From NCBI GenBank assembly GCA_023404675.1, contig JAEYAW010000030.1:372001-436000 (forward strand): 64,000 nt of DNA, given 5' to 3'. The notes beneath the pieces were generated by a model. The model did not search any database, was not told the DNA's origin, and worked only from the letters and a program-made list of their open reading frames with translations. A program made the translations under genes and the position numbers. Source of the DNA: Pseudomonadota bacterium. Lineage in GTDB: Bacteria; Pseudomonadota; Alphaproteobacteria; Rhizobiales; Xanthobacteraceae. Positions 36,622 through 45,689 of this stretch are shown here, piece after piece (position 1 is the stretch's first letter; each line of letters starts with the position of its first letter).

Positions 36622-38202
36622 ATGAGTCTGCCAGCCGACAAGCCCGGGATCGATACAGCCGATCCGGCCTCCCTGAAAACGCCGGCCCGTCGGCGCGCGG
36701 CGGCGCAGCGCGTGCGTGAAGCGCGCGACCGTCTCACATCGACCAGCGGCACACGGCCCTCGTTCGACTACGAACTTCTGACCCAGTATGCCAGAGCACG
36801 CCTGTCGACGCTGACCGTGGTCGGGTCTGTCGTTCTGGCGGCCGGCATGATCTTTGCGATCTGGCTCTCGCCGCTGGCGGCGGCGCAATGGACGATCGCC
36901 GTGCTCTGCATTCTGGCCGTCAGCGCCCGCGCGGCCAGCCGCTTTCTCAGCGAAACACCTTCGCCCATGATGACGCGAAAGTGGCGCACGCGTTTCACGC
37001 TGCTCGACCTCGTGTCCGGCCTGTGCTGGACGACGGTTTTGCTGATCCCCTCAGAAGCCCCGTTCGTTTCCAATCTGCTGATGATGGCGGTGATGCTGCT
37101 CGCCGTCTCGGTGTCGAGCTCACTGGCCGCCGGATTGCCGCTGGCAGCCGTCGCCGCGACGCTTCCGATCACGATCACGATCGCGGTGACCTTCGCCCTG
37201 CGCGACACGCTCGAAAACTATCTCCTCGCCGCCCTCGCTCTGACCGCGGAAGGCTATTTCGCCGTGCTCGCCTTCCGCCTGCATTCGACGACGCTGGCGA
37301 CGCTGGAGGCGCGCGCGGAAAAGGATGCGCTGATCGGCGAGCTTGAACAAGCCAAGGCGATTTCGGACGAGGCGCGCCACCGCGCCGAATCCGCCAATGT
37401 CGCCAAATCGCGATTTCTCGCGCAGATGAGCCACGAACTGCGCACGCCGCTCAACGCGATCCTCGGCTTTTCCGAGGTGATGAAAAGCGAAATCTTCGGT
37501 CCGCATGGCGTCGCGGTCTACAAGGACTATTCCGCCGACATTCATAACTCCGGCGTGCACCTTCTGAATCTCATCAACGAGATCCTCGATCTGTCGCGCA
37601 TCGAGGCCGGCCGTTACGAACTGAACGAGGAATCGATCCTGCTCGCGCATATCGTGGAGGATTGCCACCACTTGCTCAAGCTGCGCGCCTCGAACCGCAA
37701 CATCGCCATCCACGAGACCTTCGAGCAGAATATGCCGCGGGTATGGGGCGACGAGCGGGCGACGCGTCAGGTGGTTCTCAATCTGCTGTCGAATGCGATC
37801 AAGTTCACCCAGCCCGGCGGCGAAATCTGGCTGAAGGTCGGCTGGACCGCCTCGGGCGGGCAGTACATCAGCGTCCGCGACAATGGCTCGGGGATTCCCG
37901 AGGATGAAATTCCCGTCGTGCTGGCGTCGTTCGGACAGGGATCGAATTCGATCAAGTCTGCCGAGCAGGGTGCGGGACTAGGTCTGCCCATCGCGAAAAG
38001 CCTGATCGACATGCACGGCGGCACGTTCACGCTGAAGTCGAAGCTGCGGATCGGAACGGAGATCATCGTCACCTTCCCGCCGGAGCGCGTGATGTCGGCG
38101 CTCGCGCCCGTCAAGGAAACGCCGCCGCTGCAGCCCGAGTGGGAAGAACCTCCGCCCGAGCCAAGGCGCTCGATCCGTAAACAGGTCAAACCAGAGAGCT
38201 GA
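36622..38202 (+). CDS. Membrane sensor histidine kinase (PleC/DivJ-like)
   Basis: The 526-residue protein has six or so membrane segments in residues 60-240 with no large periplasmic domain. A short coiled coil (LIGELEQAKAISDEARHRAE) precedes a HisKA domain with the H-box FLAQMSHELRTPLNAILGFS, phospho-acceptor His271. The ATPase domain has N-box NLLSNAIKF, G1 DNGSGIP and G2 GAGLGLPIAKSLIDMHGG. The HisKA region SEIFGPHGVAVYKDYSADIH resembles alphaproteobacterial PleC/DivJ kinases. No partner regulator is adjacent, so it is an orphan kinase. Confidence 0.92.
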   Translation: MSLPADKPGIDTADPASLKTPARRRAAAQRVREARDRLTSTSGTRPSFDYELLTQYARARLSTLTVVGSVVLAAGMIFAIWLSPLAAAQWTIAVLCILAVSARAASRFLSETPSPMMTRKWRTRFTLLDLVSGLCWTTVLLIPSEAPFVSNLLMMAVMLLAVSVSSSLAAGLPLAAVAATLPITITIAVTFALRDTLENYLLAALALTAEGYFAVLAFRLHSTTLATLEARAEKDALIGELEQAKAISDEARHRAESANVAKSRFLAQMSHELRTPLNAILGFSEVMKSEIFGPHGVAVYKDYSADIHNSGVHLLNLINEILDLSRIEAGRYELNEESILLAHIVEDCHHLLKLRASNRNIAIHETFEQNMPRVWGDERATRQVVLNLLSNAIKFTQPGGEIWLKVGWTASGGQYISVRDNGSGIPEDEIPVVLASFGQGSNSIKSAEQGAGLGLPIAKSLIDMHGGTFTLKSKLRIGTEIIVTFPPERVMSALAPVKETPPLQPEWEEPPPEPRRSIRKQVKPES

Positions 38203-38240
38203 CAGCTTCACAACGGTGATCCGGCACGCCATTATGCAGC

Positions 38241-38441
38241 ATGAGCCCGCTTACACCCTGCATCTCCATCTGCGCGATCGATGCGCGCAGCGGACTGTGC
38301 GCGGGCTGCGGCCGGACGCTGGCGGAAATCGCGCAGTGGCCGGCGCTGGACGACGACGAGCGCCGGCGCATCATGGCGCGGCTGTCGCGGCGCATGGCCG
38401 AGGCAGGACTTGCCGGCGCCCAGCCGGAACCCGGTGTTTGA
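38241..38441 (+). CDS. DUF1289 domain protein
   Basis: The 66-residue protein MSPLTPCISICAIDARSGLC then AGCGRTLAEIAQW has the four-cysteine DUF1289 pattern (C-x3-C, then C-x2-C in GCGRT). These small proteins probably bind a metal or Fe-S cluster; the role is unknown. It lies 38 bases after the kinase gene and 37 before the aspartic protease gene, in the same direction. Confidence 0.88.
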   Translation: MSPLTPCISICAIDARSGLCAGCGRTLAEIAQWPALDDDERRRIMARLSRRMAEAGLAGAQPEPGV

Positions 38442-38478
38442 TCCGCGCGTCGCGACGCCGGCTGATCGCGGAGGTCCC

Positions 38479-39000
38479 ATGACGCGCGTCTTCATGGCCG
38501 TGCTGTTCATGGGAGCGACGGCGGGCGTCGTGCTGGCCTATGGCGATCCCGATCGCATCGCAAAGGCGCGCCACACCATCACGCACATTCTCAACGAGAC
38601 CGCTGCCGCCGCGATACCGCCGGACCGCACTGTCGAGATCGAGCGCGCCAGCGGCGGCGATTTCACGCTACAGGCAAAGATCAACGGCATCAGCGCGCCG
38701 ATGGTGATCGACACCGGCGCGACCTCGGTCGTCCTCACCTACGAGACCGCACAGGCGGCCGGGTTTCCGCTGGAAATGCTCAACTACAATGTGGATGTCG
38801 ATACCGCGGCGGGAAAAACCCGCGCGGCGCGGCTGACCCTCGACAGGCTCGCGGTCGGCAAGCTGGTCGAGCGCTCGGTGCCCGCGCTTGTCGTTCCGCG
38901 CGGGCAGATGAAAACCAACCTGCTCGGTATGAGTTTTCTGGACCGGCTCGAAAGCTGGGAAGTGCGCGCCGACAAGCTCAAGCTGCGCGGCTATCCGTAA
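38479..39000 (+). CDS. TIGR02281-family retropepsin-like aspartic protease
   Basis: The 173-residue protein starts with one membrane/signal segment (VFMAVLFMGATAGVVLAYG). The aspartic protease core follows, with active site PMVIDTGATSVVLTYETA near residue 73 and the second conserved region TNLLGMSFLDRLESWEVRAD. It is a clan AA single-domain protease expected to dimerise, probably in the periplasm. ATG 38479 follows GGAGGT. Confidence 0.9.
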   Translation: MTRVFMAVLFMGATAGVVLAYGDPDRIAKARHTITHILNETAAAAIPPDRTVEIERASGGDFTLQAKINGISAPMVIDTGATSVVLTYETAQAAGFPLEMLNYNVDVDTAAGKTRAARLTLDRLAVGKLVERSVPALVVPRGQMKTNLLGMSFLDRLESWEVRADKLKLRGYP

Positions 39001-39024
39001 CACAAACCGCAGGCGAGAAGCTGC

Positions 39025-40017
39025 CTAAGCCGCGACCTGCTCCTCATCGCGGATCAGCTCGATCGCGGCCAGAAGCACGTCCATTCCCGCATCCGCGCCG
39101 ACGCCCTTCTCCGCCAGCATCCGGCGAAACGCCCGCGCACCCGGCACGCTGTGAAACGCGCCGACCATATGCCGGGTGATAGCGTGCAGCCGCCCTCCCC
39201 GCGCCAGTTGCTCCGAGATATAAGGCCTCATCGCGAGCAGCGCCGATTTCATCGATGCATGCGGGGGCTGCGCATCGAAGATCTCGCGATCCACATTCAG
39301 CAGACGCCACGGCTCGCGATAAGCCGCCCGTCCCAGCATCACGCCATCCACGTGCCGCAGATGAGCACGCGCCTCTTCGAGGCTGCCGATCCCGCCATTG
39401 ATGATGACAGGGATATCCGGCATCGCCTGCTTGAGGCGATAAACGCGCCCGTAATCCAGCGGCGGGATATCACGATTTTCCTTGGGCGAAAGTCCCTTCA
39501 GCCACGCCTTGCGTGCGTGGACGATCAGCGCGTCGGCACCGGCCCGCACCACCGCACGGGCCAGCGTGTCGAGCGCAACTTCCGGATCCTGATCGTCGAT
39601 GCCGATGCGGCACTTCACCGTCACCGGCACCCGCACAGCCGTTTTCATGGCGGCGATACACTCGGCCACCAGTTGCGGCTCCGCCATCAGGCACGCACCG
39701 AAGCGGCCGTCCTGCACCCGGTCGGACGGGCAGCCGACATTGAGATTGATTTCGTCGTAGCCGAAATCCTCGCCGATACGAGCGCTCGCAGCGAGATCGT
39801 CCGGGTTCGAGCCGCCAAGCTGGAGCGCCACCGGATGCTCTGCGTCGTGATAGCCGAGCAGCCGGCTCCGGTCGCCGTGCAGCACTGCGCCCGTTGTCAG
39901 CATCTCCGTGTACAGCAACGCGCGCGACGTCAGATGGCGATGGAAGACGCGACAATGCCTGTCGGTCCAGTCCATCATCGGCGCCACGGAAAATCTGTAC
40001 GATTGATAGTTCATCAT
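39025..40017 (-). CDS. dusA: tRNA-dihydrouridine(20/20a) synthase DusA
   Basis: The 330-residue FMN enzyme reduces uridine in the D-loop of tRNA. Features are RFSVAPMMDWTDRHCRVFHR at the N-terminus, LQLGGSNPDDLA near residue 65, the catalytic Cys in NLNVGCPSDRVQDGRFGACL near 93, and VHARKAWLKGLSPKENRDIP near 165 that distinguishes DusA. It is convergent with the aspartic protease gene. Confidence 0.96.
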   Translation of the reverse strand: MMNYQSYRFSVAPMMDWTDRHCRVFHRHLTSRALLYTEMLTTGAVLHGDRSRLLGYHDAEHPVALQLGGSNPDDLAASARIGEDFGYDEINLNVGCPSDRVQDGRFGACLMAEPQLVAECIAAMKTAVRVPVTVKCRIGIDDQDPEVALDTLARAVVRAGADALIVHARKAWLKGLSPKENRDIPPLDYGRVYRLKQAMPDIPVIINGGIGSLEEARAHLRHVDGVMLGRAAYREPWRLLNVDREIFDAQPPHASMKSALLAMRPYISEQLARGGRLHAITRHMVGAFHSVPGARAFRRMLAEKGVGADAGMDVLLAAIELIRDEEQVAA

Positions 40018-40218
40018 TTTTGGTGCGTTCGATCGTTACTCCGGACAGCCGGGGCGTGCGGATTCTGGTGGAACCGGCTGCCTCGGCGGCCAGCCAACCC
40101 GGACCCTTGTCTTAAGGGCAGAAATACCGAAGACAAGTCAAACGGGAAATCCTCCCGGCGTCGTCGCGCGGCTCGGACGCATCGCGGCCGGCACACCATA
40201 GCGTCTGGAACGTGCCAG

Positions 40219-40434
40219 TTAGTAAAGTCCGTCCCGATATTCCTTCTTCAGGGCTTTCTTCGAGAGACCCGCCATGCCGGGGACAGATAGCGCCGGCCCG
40301 GTCAGCCGGGCCGCAAGACCGTTGGTCTTGTTCTGCCTGATATGCTCAGCGAATGTCGCCGCCGGATCGATATTATCCGGTCGGTCGGTGACCGGCCAGA
40401 ATTGCGCACGGGCCAGTGCAGGACTCTCGGACAC
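40219..40434 (-). CDS. Hypothetical small protein
   Basis: A 71-residue frame from GTG 40434, ending GLSKKALKKEYRDGLY. I do not recognise it. The composition (Lys-rich C-terminus, mixed hydrophobics) is not that of a random GC-rich frame, but no ribosome-binding site is seen and its 5' end overlaps an AraC relic on the other strand. It may be a remnant. Confidence 0.25.
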   Translation of the reverse strand: MSESPALARAQFWPVTDRPDNIDPAATFAEHIRQNKTNGLAARLTGPALSVPGMAGLSKKALKKEYRDGLY

Positions 40435-40575
40435 CGCTCGCGCTGCAATGGCTCGCCAACGGCGCCACGATTCAATAGATCGCCCTCGATCTCGGCTATG
40501 AGAACGCAGGAAGCTTCGTCACGATATGCAGAAAAGCGCGCGGCGCGTCGCCGGGTCGCGACATGACGACAGGCA
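40411..40575 (+). pseudogene. Relic of an AraC-family regulator (C-terminal helix-turn-helix)
   Basis: From 40437 the frame reads LALQWLANGATIQ, a TAG stop at 40476-40478, then IALDLGYENAGSFVTICRKA and RGASPGR. This is the last helix-turn-helix of an AraC-type regulator (typical IALDLGYENAGSFVTMFRKA), with Gln or Glu replaced by a stop. A further piece, GQCRTLGH at 40411, fits the preceding segment only after a frameshift. The gene is truncated and inactivated. No full-length copy is in the window. Confidence 0.7.
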
Positions 40576-40749
40576 GGGCAAAACTATCGCCTCACGCCAA
40601 GACTGATTTCCAATCGAACGAAGATGACCGGCGGCGCCGCGTGGCCTCTCCAGTCCGTCTGTCGCCCATTCTTCAGAACCAAGTAGGTTTCCCAAGGAAC
40701 CAACCACACATACGCCCCCAAGCCACCAAACTAGGACTATCATCCTTAT

Positions 40750-40770
40750 TGCAAATGATTTTCATCTGCA
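40750..40770 (+). promoter_or_regulatory. Fur-family type palindrome upstream of the Irr-like gene
   Basis: TGCAAATGA, TTT, TCATCTGCA form an inverted repeat with 8 of 9 matching positions. It ends about 30 bases before the start codon of the Irr-like regulator. The size and AT-rich core suit a Fur/Irr/Mur-type dimer, so autoregulation or iron control is plausible. Confidence 0.6.
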
Positions 40771-40800
40771 TTACAGCACGATGGAAGGATGATTGTTGCG

Positions 40801-41391
40801 ATGTTTGAAGACACCTCGATACAGCCAGCGGAAGCAGAGCATTCGCCTGCAGGGCAAGGTCAGGTTTCCACGCTTTCCGTCGCGCAAGCGCGGGCACTGC
40901 TGAAGAAAGTGAACCTCCGCGCCTCACGCCAGCGCATCGCTCTTGCCCGGATCCTGTTCGCCGGAGAGCACCGGCACGTGGTGCCGGCGGAACTTCATCG
41001 GCAGGCAAGGCTGGCCGGCATCCGCGTTTCGCTCGCAACAATCTACGATGCGCTCAAAGAGTTCGCCGATTGCAGGCTCATGCGCCGCGTAGCCGTATGC
41101 GGCGGCATCATCTGTTTCGACACGCATGTTGGCCATCATCATCACTTTTATATCGAGGCGGAAAAGCGAGTCATTGACATGCCGGAAAACGCACTCCGGA
41201 TCCGACGGCTTCCGGAACCTCCGGCCGGCTACGTCATCACGGGGATCAACGCCGTGATCCATCTGAAACGGATTGGTGCAGCAGGCCGGCACGACCTGTC
41301 TGGCTGCGGCTGCCAGCCCGGCGCGCGCAATGCCGCGCCTCTTGTGCGCGCCTTGACCGACGGGATGCTAGCAGGAGATCGCACCGTCTGA
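40801..41391 (+). CDS. Fur-family regulator, Irr-like
   Basis: The 196-residue protein has a Fur-type winged helix, LKKVNLRASRQRIALARILF, then RHVVPAELHRQARLAGIRVS and LATIYDALKEFADCRLMRRV. The Irr-characteristic metal/haem triplet lies in HVGHHHHFYIEAEKRVIDMP. The Irr N-terminal Cys-Pro haem motif is absent. A 35-residue C-terminal tail with CGCQPG is unusual. It is probably an Irr paralogue responding to iron or haem status. ATG 40801 is preferred because the GGAAGGA site is well spaced; ATG 40789 abuts it. Confidence 0.85.
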   Translation: MFEDTSIQPAEAEHSPAGQGQVSTLSVAQARALLKKVNLRASRQRIALARILFAGEHRHVVPAELHRQARLAGIRVSLATIYDALKEFADCRLMRRVAVCGGIICFDTHVGHHHHFYIEAEKRVIDMPENALRIRRLPEPPAGYVITGINAVIHLKRIGAAGRHDLSGCGCQPGARNAAPLVRALTDGMLAGDRTV

Positions 41392-41440
41392 TCTCACCGC
41401 AAACGACGGCAAATTCGCAAGCGTCAGGAAGCTCTCCGGA

Positions 41441-41926
41441 TCACGGGCGGCCGACGAGCCGCCTGAACCAGTCGGCGAGCAACGCCTTCTCGTAGCCATA
41501 ACGATCGCTGGTCGAGCGCGCCGATGCGTTCATTTGATAGTTGATATCCGTGACATCGTCTTCGCCGGCCTGTGCGCGCTTGCCCTTTTGAGTGAGGACG
41601 TAGCGCAGCCGGAAACTCGGCGGCGTCGTATCGCGCAAGATCCGCACGTCGGACATATTGGGACGCCAAGGCTCGTACTCACCCGCGAGATCGATATTCA
41701 GCACCTCGATCGTCAAATTCTGACCGGGAGCCAGAAGACGCGCTCCGAGTTGCGCAAAATAAGCTCTGAATACAGCGATCGTCTCGTCTCGTGACATCGC
41801 GCCAAACGAGCCAGTATCCGTGTATTGCTCCGGGTTGACGAAGCGAACCTGAACGCCGACAAAACTGGAGACGGGGACGGATCCACCTGCAAGTACGGCG
41901 GCAAAGAGCACAGGCTTCCAGATCAT
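41441..41926 (-). CDS. Exported DUF3016 domain protein
   Basis: The 161-residue protein has a signal peptide (MIWKPVLFAAVLAGGSVPVS). The DUF3016 pattern follows: VRFVNPEQYTDTGSFGAMSR near residue 27, LTIEVLNIDLAGEYEPWRPN near 70, DVRILRDTTPPSFRLRYVLT near 92 and the C-terminal RYGYEKALLADWF. The start is fixed by GGAGGTGCCAG. It is probably periplasmic; function is unknown. Confidence 0.88.
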   Translation of the reverse strand: MIWKPVLFAAVLAGGSVPVSSFVGVQVRFVNPEQYTDTGSFGAMSRDETIAVFRAYFAQLGARLLAPGQNLTIEVLNIDLAGEYEPWRPNMSDVRILRDTTPPSFRLRYVLTQKGKRAQAGEDDVTDINYQMNASARSTSDRYGYEKALLADWFRRLVGRP

Positions 41927-42040
41927 CTGGCACCTCCGGTCGCATCCACCGGACATATAACATGTCCGTATCGTCGAAACGATCCTGACGAATGGGACAT
42001 GCCGACGGCAGCGGAGTGATAACTGGTCCTGAGCAAACAG

Positions 42041-42076
42041 CAAAATGGCGCGACGGATTGTCCGGCCGCGCCATTT
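42041..42076 (-). terminator. Terminator after the cysteine hydrolase gene
   Basis: AAATGGCGCG at 42043-42052 and CGCGCCATTT at 42067-42076 form a perfect 10-bp stem. On the minus strand it is followed by TTTTG. It lies 20 bases after the hydrolase stop codon. Confidence 0.7.
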
Positions 42077-42096
42077 CTGCGAGCATACGAAGTCGA

Positions 42097-42663
42097 TCAC
42101 GCGGCCGATTGAAGACTGGCCGCCAGATAATCATCGGTCGAGACGATCGCCGCATAGGCCCAGCCCAGCGCGGCCATGAAGGCGGCATGGACCTTGGCCG
42201 CCGGAATGACAACCCCGCCGAATTCCAAATCGCGCGTCGCCACGGCATCTTGAATGACCGTGACCTTGTAACCCAGATCCGCGGCCGCGCGCGTGGTGGC
42301 ATCAATGCACATATGGCTCATCGCCCCGACGATGGTGACATCGGTGATGCCGCCGCGATCCAGCAGGTCCTTCAGGTTCGTGTCCCGGAACGAATTCGGA
42401 TAGTTCTTCAACACAACCGGCTCGTCGCCCGAATTCAGGACGACCGGGTTGATGGCCGCGCCTTCTGTCCCCGGCGCGAACAGCGGCGCGTCGGGGCTCA
42501 GAGATTCATGACGAACGTGGATCACCGTTTCGCCCTTCGCCCGTGCTGCCGCGAGCACGCGCGCCGCGTTCGCTGCGGCCGCCTCGATCCCGACCAGCGT
42601 GAATTTGCCGCCGGGGAAATAATCATTCTGCAGATCGACGATAACCAAAGCTTTCTTGCTCAT
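42097..42663 (-). CDS. Isochorismatase-family cysteine hydrolase
   Basis: The 188-residue protein begins MSKKALVIVDLQNDYFPGGK, with catalytic Asp in VDLQNDYF, Lys in VVLKNYPNSFRDTNLKDLL near residue 85, and Cys in VGAMSHMCIDATTRAAADLG near 118. This triad is that of the nicotinamidase/isochorismatase-type hydrolases. The substrate is uncertain. A GGAGGT site fixes the start. It is divergent from a GlxA-type regulator, a common regulator-hydrolase pair. Confidence 0.92.
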   Translation of the reverse strand: MSKKALVIVDLQNDYFPGGKFTLVGIEAAAANAARVLAAARAKGETVIHVRHESLSPDAPLFAPGTEGAAINPVVLNSGDEPVVLKNYPNSFRDTNLKDLLDRGGITDVTIVGAMSHMCIDATTRAAADLGYKVTVIQDAVATRDLEFGGVVIPAAKVHAAFMAALGWAYAAIVSTDDYLAASLQSAA

Positions 42664-42773
42664 GCTGACCTCCGCAATGCGCCAATGCTCCCAAGGACGT
42701 GATTGAAAGGCTAGGCCGACAGGCTCATCTTGGTGATCGGCTGATCCGACAAAGAACGGGGCATTTCCGACAA

Positions 42774-43796
42774 ATGACCGCACCTCCTCCGCACATCGGC
42801 ATTCTGGTCTATCCCAACGCGCAAATGGCAGCGGTGCACGGATTGACCGACCTGTTCGCAGTAGCCGACCGCCTGCAGCGGCAACGAACCGGCAATGAGC
42901 GCGCAAGCTTGCGCATCAGCCAGCTGGTCTCGCCTGCTGACACCATGGGCCCTGCGCCGGTCTTCGACACTCACGAGGGCGAGGACGGCGAACCGGACGT
43001 GCTCATTCTGCCGCCGAGCCTTGGGGCTCCGCCCATCGAAGAGATCGCAAGGCCTTTCACGACATGGCTGCGCGCCCAGCATGGGCGCGGCACGGCGCTG
43101 GCGTCGGTGTGCGCTGGCGCGTTTCTTCTGGCCGAGTCCGGCGTGCTGTCGGGGCGAGCGGCAACGACGCATTGGGCCTATGCGCGCATGTTCAAGGAAC
43201 GCTACCCGGATGTGCATGTGGATGCCGACAAGCTGCTGATCGACGACGGCGACATTCTCACCGCCGGCGGAGTAATGGCATGGACCGATCTTGGCCTGCG
43301 ACTCGTCCAGCGCCTGCTCGGCCCGACCGCAATGATCGAAACCGCGCGCTTTCTGCTGGTGGATCCGCCGGGCCGCGAACAGCGTTACTACAGCGCATTT
43401 TCGCCCCGCCTCAATCACGGCGATGGGCCCATTCTGAAAGTCCAGCACTGGCTGCAGGCCAACGGTGCACGCGCGATTCAGGTCGGCGCCATGGCCGATG
43501 TTGCCGGCCTCGAAGAGCGGACGTTCCTGCGCCGCTTCCGCGCGGCGACGGGACTGCGCCCGATCGAATATTGCCAGCAGGTCCGGATCGCCAGAGCGCG
43601 CGACATGCTCGAAACCACGACCACAGCGATCGATCAGGTCGGATGGCGCGTCGGCTACGACGATCCGGCCTCGTTCCGCAGACTGTTCGTGAAGCTGACC
43701 GGTCTGACGCCGGGCGACTATCGACGCCGCTTCGGAACAAGGCAGACCTCGGCGACCGGGCGAAGCACTGGAATCGATGTTAGGCGCAGCTCTTGA
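42774..43796 (+). CDS. GlxA-type AraC-family regulator with a DJ-1/PfpI domain
   Basis: The 340-residue regulator has an N-terminal DJ-1/PfpI-like domain (HIGILVYPNAQMAAVHGLTD; GTALASVCAGAFLLAESGVL near residue 105). The C-terminal AraC pair of helix-turn-helix motifs includes RTFLRRFRAATGLRPIEYCQ near 250 and VGWRVGYDDPASFRRLFVKL near 290. It probably controls the divergent hydrolase gene. It also precedes the molybdenum hydroxylase genes by 84 bases and might act on them. Confidence 0.92.
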   Translation: MTAPPPHIGILVYPNAQMAAVHGLTDLFAVADRLQRQRTGNERASLRISQLVSPADTMGPAPVFDTHEGEDGEPDVLILPPSLGAPPIEEIARPFTTWLRAQHGRGTALASVCAGAFLLAESGVLSGRAATTHWAYARMFKERYPDVHVDADKLLIDDGDILTAGGVMAWTDLGLRLVQRLLGPTAMIETARFLLVDPPGREQRYYSAFSPRLNHGDGPILKVQHWLQANGARAIQVGAMADVAGLEERTFLRRFRAATGLRPIEYCQQVRIARARDMLETTTTAIDQVGWRVGYDDPASFRRLFVKLTGLTPGDYRRRFGTRQTSATGRSTGIDVRRSS

Positions 43797-43880
43797 ACGA
43801 GCAAGACGCCATCATCACAGCCATGCGTGGCGTTTTTCCTCTTGACGAAACAGGCCGGCTGATCAACTTGCAACTGTCCG

Positions 43881-45197
43881 ATGAGAATTCGAGGAGTTCT
43901 AAAGTTGTTCAGACGGATAGCCCTCGCCATTCTCCTGGTCGGCATCGCCGGTTTTGCTGCGATTGCGTGGAAGCCGGCCATTGCGCCGGTGTCAACGCCC
44001 TCGGCCTCGTCGTTCGCGACTGAACTCGTGGCGCGTGGTGAGGTGCTTGCTGCCGCCGGCTATTGCGCAACGTGCCATACGACGAAGGGCGGGCAGACCT
44101 ATGCCGGCGGCTACGCGATGGAAACGCCGTTCGGAACGCTGTATTCGACAAACATCACGCCGGACCGCGAAACCGGCATCGGAACATGGTCGGAAGAGGC
44201 CTTCCGCCGCGCGATGCATGACGGCGTGGCGCGCGACGGCTCCCACCTGTTCCCGGCCTTCCCCTACGACCATTTCACCAAGCTGACCGACGCGGATGTC
44301 TCGGCGCTCTACGCCTACTTCATGACCCGCGCGCCGGTTCGCGCCGGGGCCCGTGAAAACACGCTGCCGTTCCCGCTGAATGTGCGGCTGCTGCAGGCGG
44401 GCTGGAAACTGCTGTTCTTCCGTCCTGGCCGTTACGAACCGGACACGAGTCGAAGCGCCGACTGGAATCGCGGCGCCTACCTCGCCGAGGGGATCAGCCA
44501 CTGCGGCGCATGCCACACGCCGCGCAATGCGCTCGGCGCGGAGAAGCGCGGCGACGCCTATGCGGGCGCGGCGATCGACAACTGGATCGCGCCCGCGCTT
44601 ACACAGGCCAACGCGTCACCGCTGCCGTGGAACGAGGATGAGATCTACAATTATCTTCGGCAGGGCGTGAGCCGCTATCACGGAGTGGCCGCCGGGCCGA
44701 TGTCACCCGTCATCCACGATGGACTCGCCAAACTCCCGGATTCGGATATCCGCGCGCTGACAGTCTATCTGGCGAGCGTTGCGAATATACCCCCCACGCC
44801 ACGTGAGATGCAGCCGACGCTCGACATGGCGCTTGCCGTCAGCAAGCGCGGTCTCGATCAGCCCTTCAATCCCGCCGCGCGACTCTACACCGCCGCCTGT
44901 GGAACCTGTCACTTCAACGGCGGCAAGGATCTCAATCCGCTGCGCCCCGATCTCGCCCTCAACAGCGCTGTGAACATGAACGACCCGACCAATCTCATTC
45001 AGGTCATTCTCCATGGTGTCGGCGCGAAGGAAGGCGCACCGGGCATCGTGATGCCGGCGTTCGGACAGGCGTTGAGCGATAGCGATATCGTCCGCATCGC
45101 ATCCTATCTTCGCGCGACGCGCACCGCACAGCCGCCCTGGCACGATCTCGACAAGACCGTCGCCGAGGTTCGCGCGCGCGGCACCGCACAGCATTGA
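43881..45197 (+). CDS. Membrane-anchored tri-haem cytochrome c
   Basis: The 438-residue protein has one N-terminal membrane segment and three haem c sites: CATCH, CGACH and CGTCH near residues 62, 208 and 340. This is the architecture of the cytochrome subunit of membrane alcohol/aldehyde or nicotinate dehydrogenases. With the two following subunits it would pass electrons from the molybdenum centre to the respiratory chain. Start is ATG 43881, or TTG 43905, which sits eight bases after GAGGAG and is the better spaced start. Confidence 0.92.
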   Translation: MRIRGVLKLFRRIALAILLVGIAGFAAIAWKPAIAPVSTPSASSFATELVARGEVLAAAGYCATCHTTKGGQTYAGGYAMETPFGTLYSTNITPDRETGIGTWSEEAFRRAMHDGVARDGSHLFPAFPYDHFTKLTDADVSALYAYFMTRAPVRAGARENTLPFPLNVRLLQAGWKLLFFRPGRYEPDTSRSADWNRGAYLAEGISHCGACHTPRNALGAEKRGDAYAGAAIDNWIAPALTQANASPLPWNEDEIYNYLRQGVSRYHGVAAGPMSPVIHDGLAKLPDSDIRALTVYLASVANIPPTPREMQPTLDMALAVSKRGLDQPFNPAARLYTAACGTCHFNGGKDLNPLRPDLALNSAVNMNDPTNLIQVILHGVGAKEGAPGIVMPAFGQALSDSDIVRIASYLRATRTAQPPWHDLDKTVAEVRARGTAQH

Positions 45198-45224
45198 AGC
45201 CGTAGAGCGGGAGCTTCGACAGAC

Positions 45225-45689
45225 ATGACCACATTCACCATCAACGGCCGCAGCGTCACCGTCGACGCCGACGACGACACTCCCCTGCTCTGGGTGATCC
45301 GCGACGATATCGGCCTCACCGGCACCAAGTTCGGCTGCGGCATCGGATTGTGCGGCGCCTGCACCGTCCATGTCGGCGGACGCGCGACGCGCTCCTGCAT
45401 CACTCCGGTCGGCGCCATTGCCGGCGCGGAGATCACCACGATCGAAGGTCTCGATCCGGCGGGCGCACACCCCGTGCAGAAAGCCTGGCAGGATCTGCAG
45501 GTGCCGCAATGCGGCTACTGCCAGTCCGGCCAGATCATGCAAGCCGTCGCGCTGCTGAAGGACTTCCCCGCGCCGACCGATGAAGATATCTCCGCGGGCA
45601 TGGCCGGAAACCTGTGCCGCTGCATGACCTATGCGCGCATCCGCGAGGCCATCAAGAAGGCCGCCGTATCGGGAGGAGGCCGCTCATGA
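45225..45689 (+). CDS. 2Fe-2S subunit of a xanthine-oxidase-family hydroxylase (IorA-like)
   Basis: The 154-residue protein carries two 2Fe-2S clusters. The plant-type ferredoxin motif is FGCGIGLCGACTVHVGG near residue 38, and the second cluster is in QCGYCQSGQIMQAVALL near 97 and NLCRCMTYARI near 134. It resembles the small subunit of isoquinoline 1-oxidoreductase and related aldehyde dehydrogenases. Its last four bases overlap the start of the large subunit. Confidence 0.95.
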   Translation: MTTFTINGRSVTVDADDDTPLLWVIRDDIGLTGTKFGCGIGLCGACTVHVGGRATRSCITPVGAIAGAEITTIEGLDPAGAHPVQKAWQDLQVPQCGYCQSGQIMQAVALLKDFPAPTDEDISAGMAGNLCRCMTYARIREAIKKAAVSGGGRS

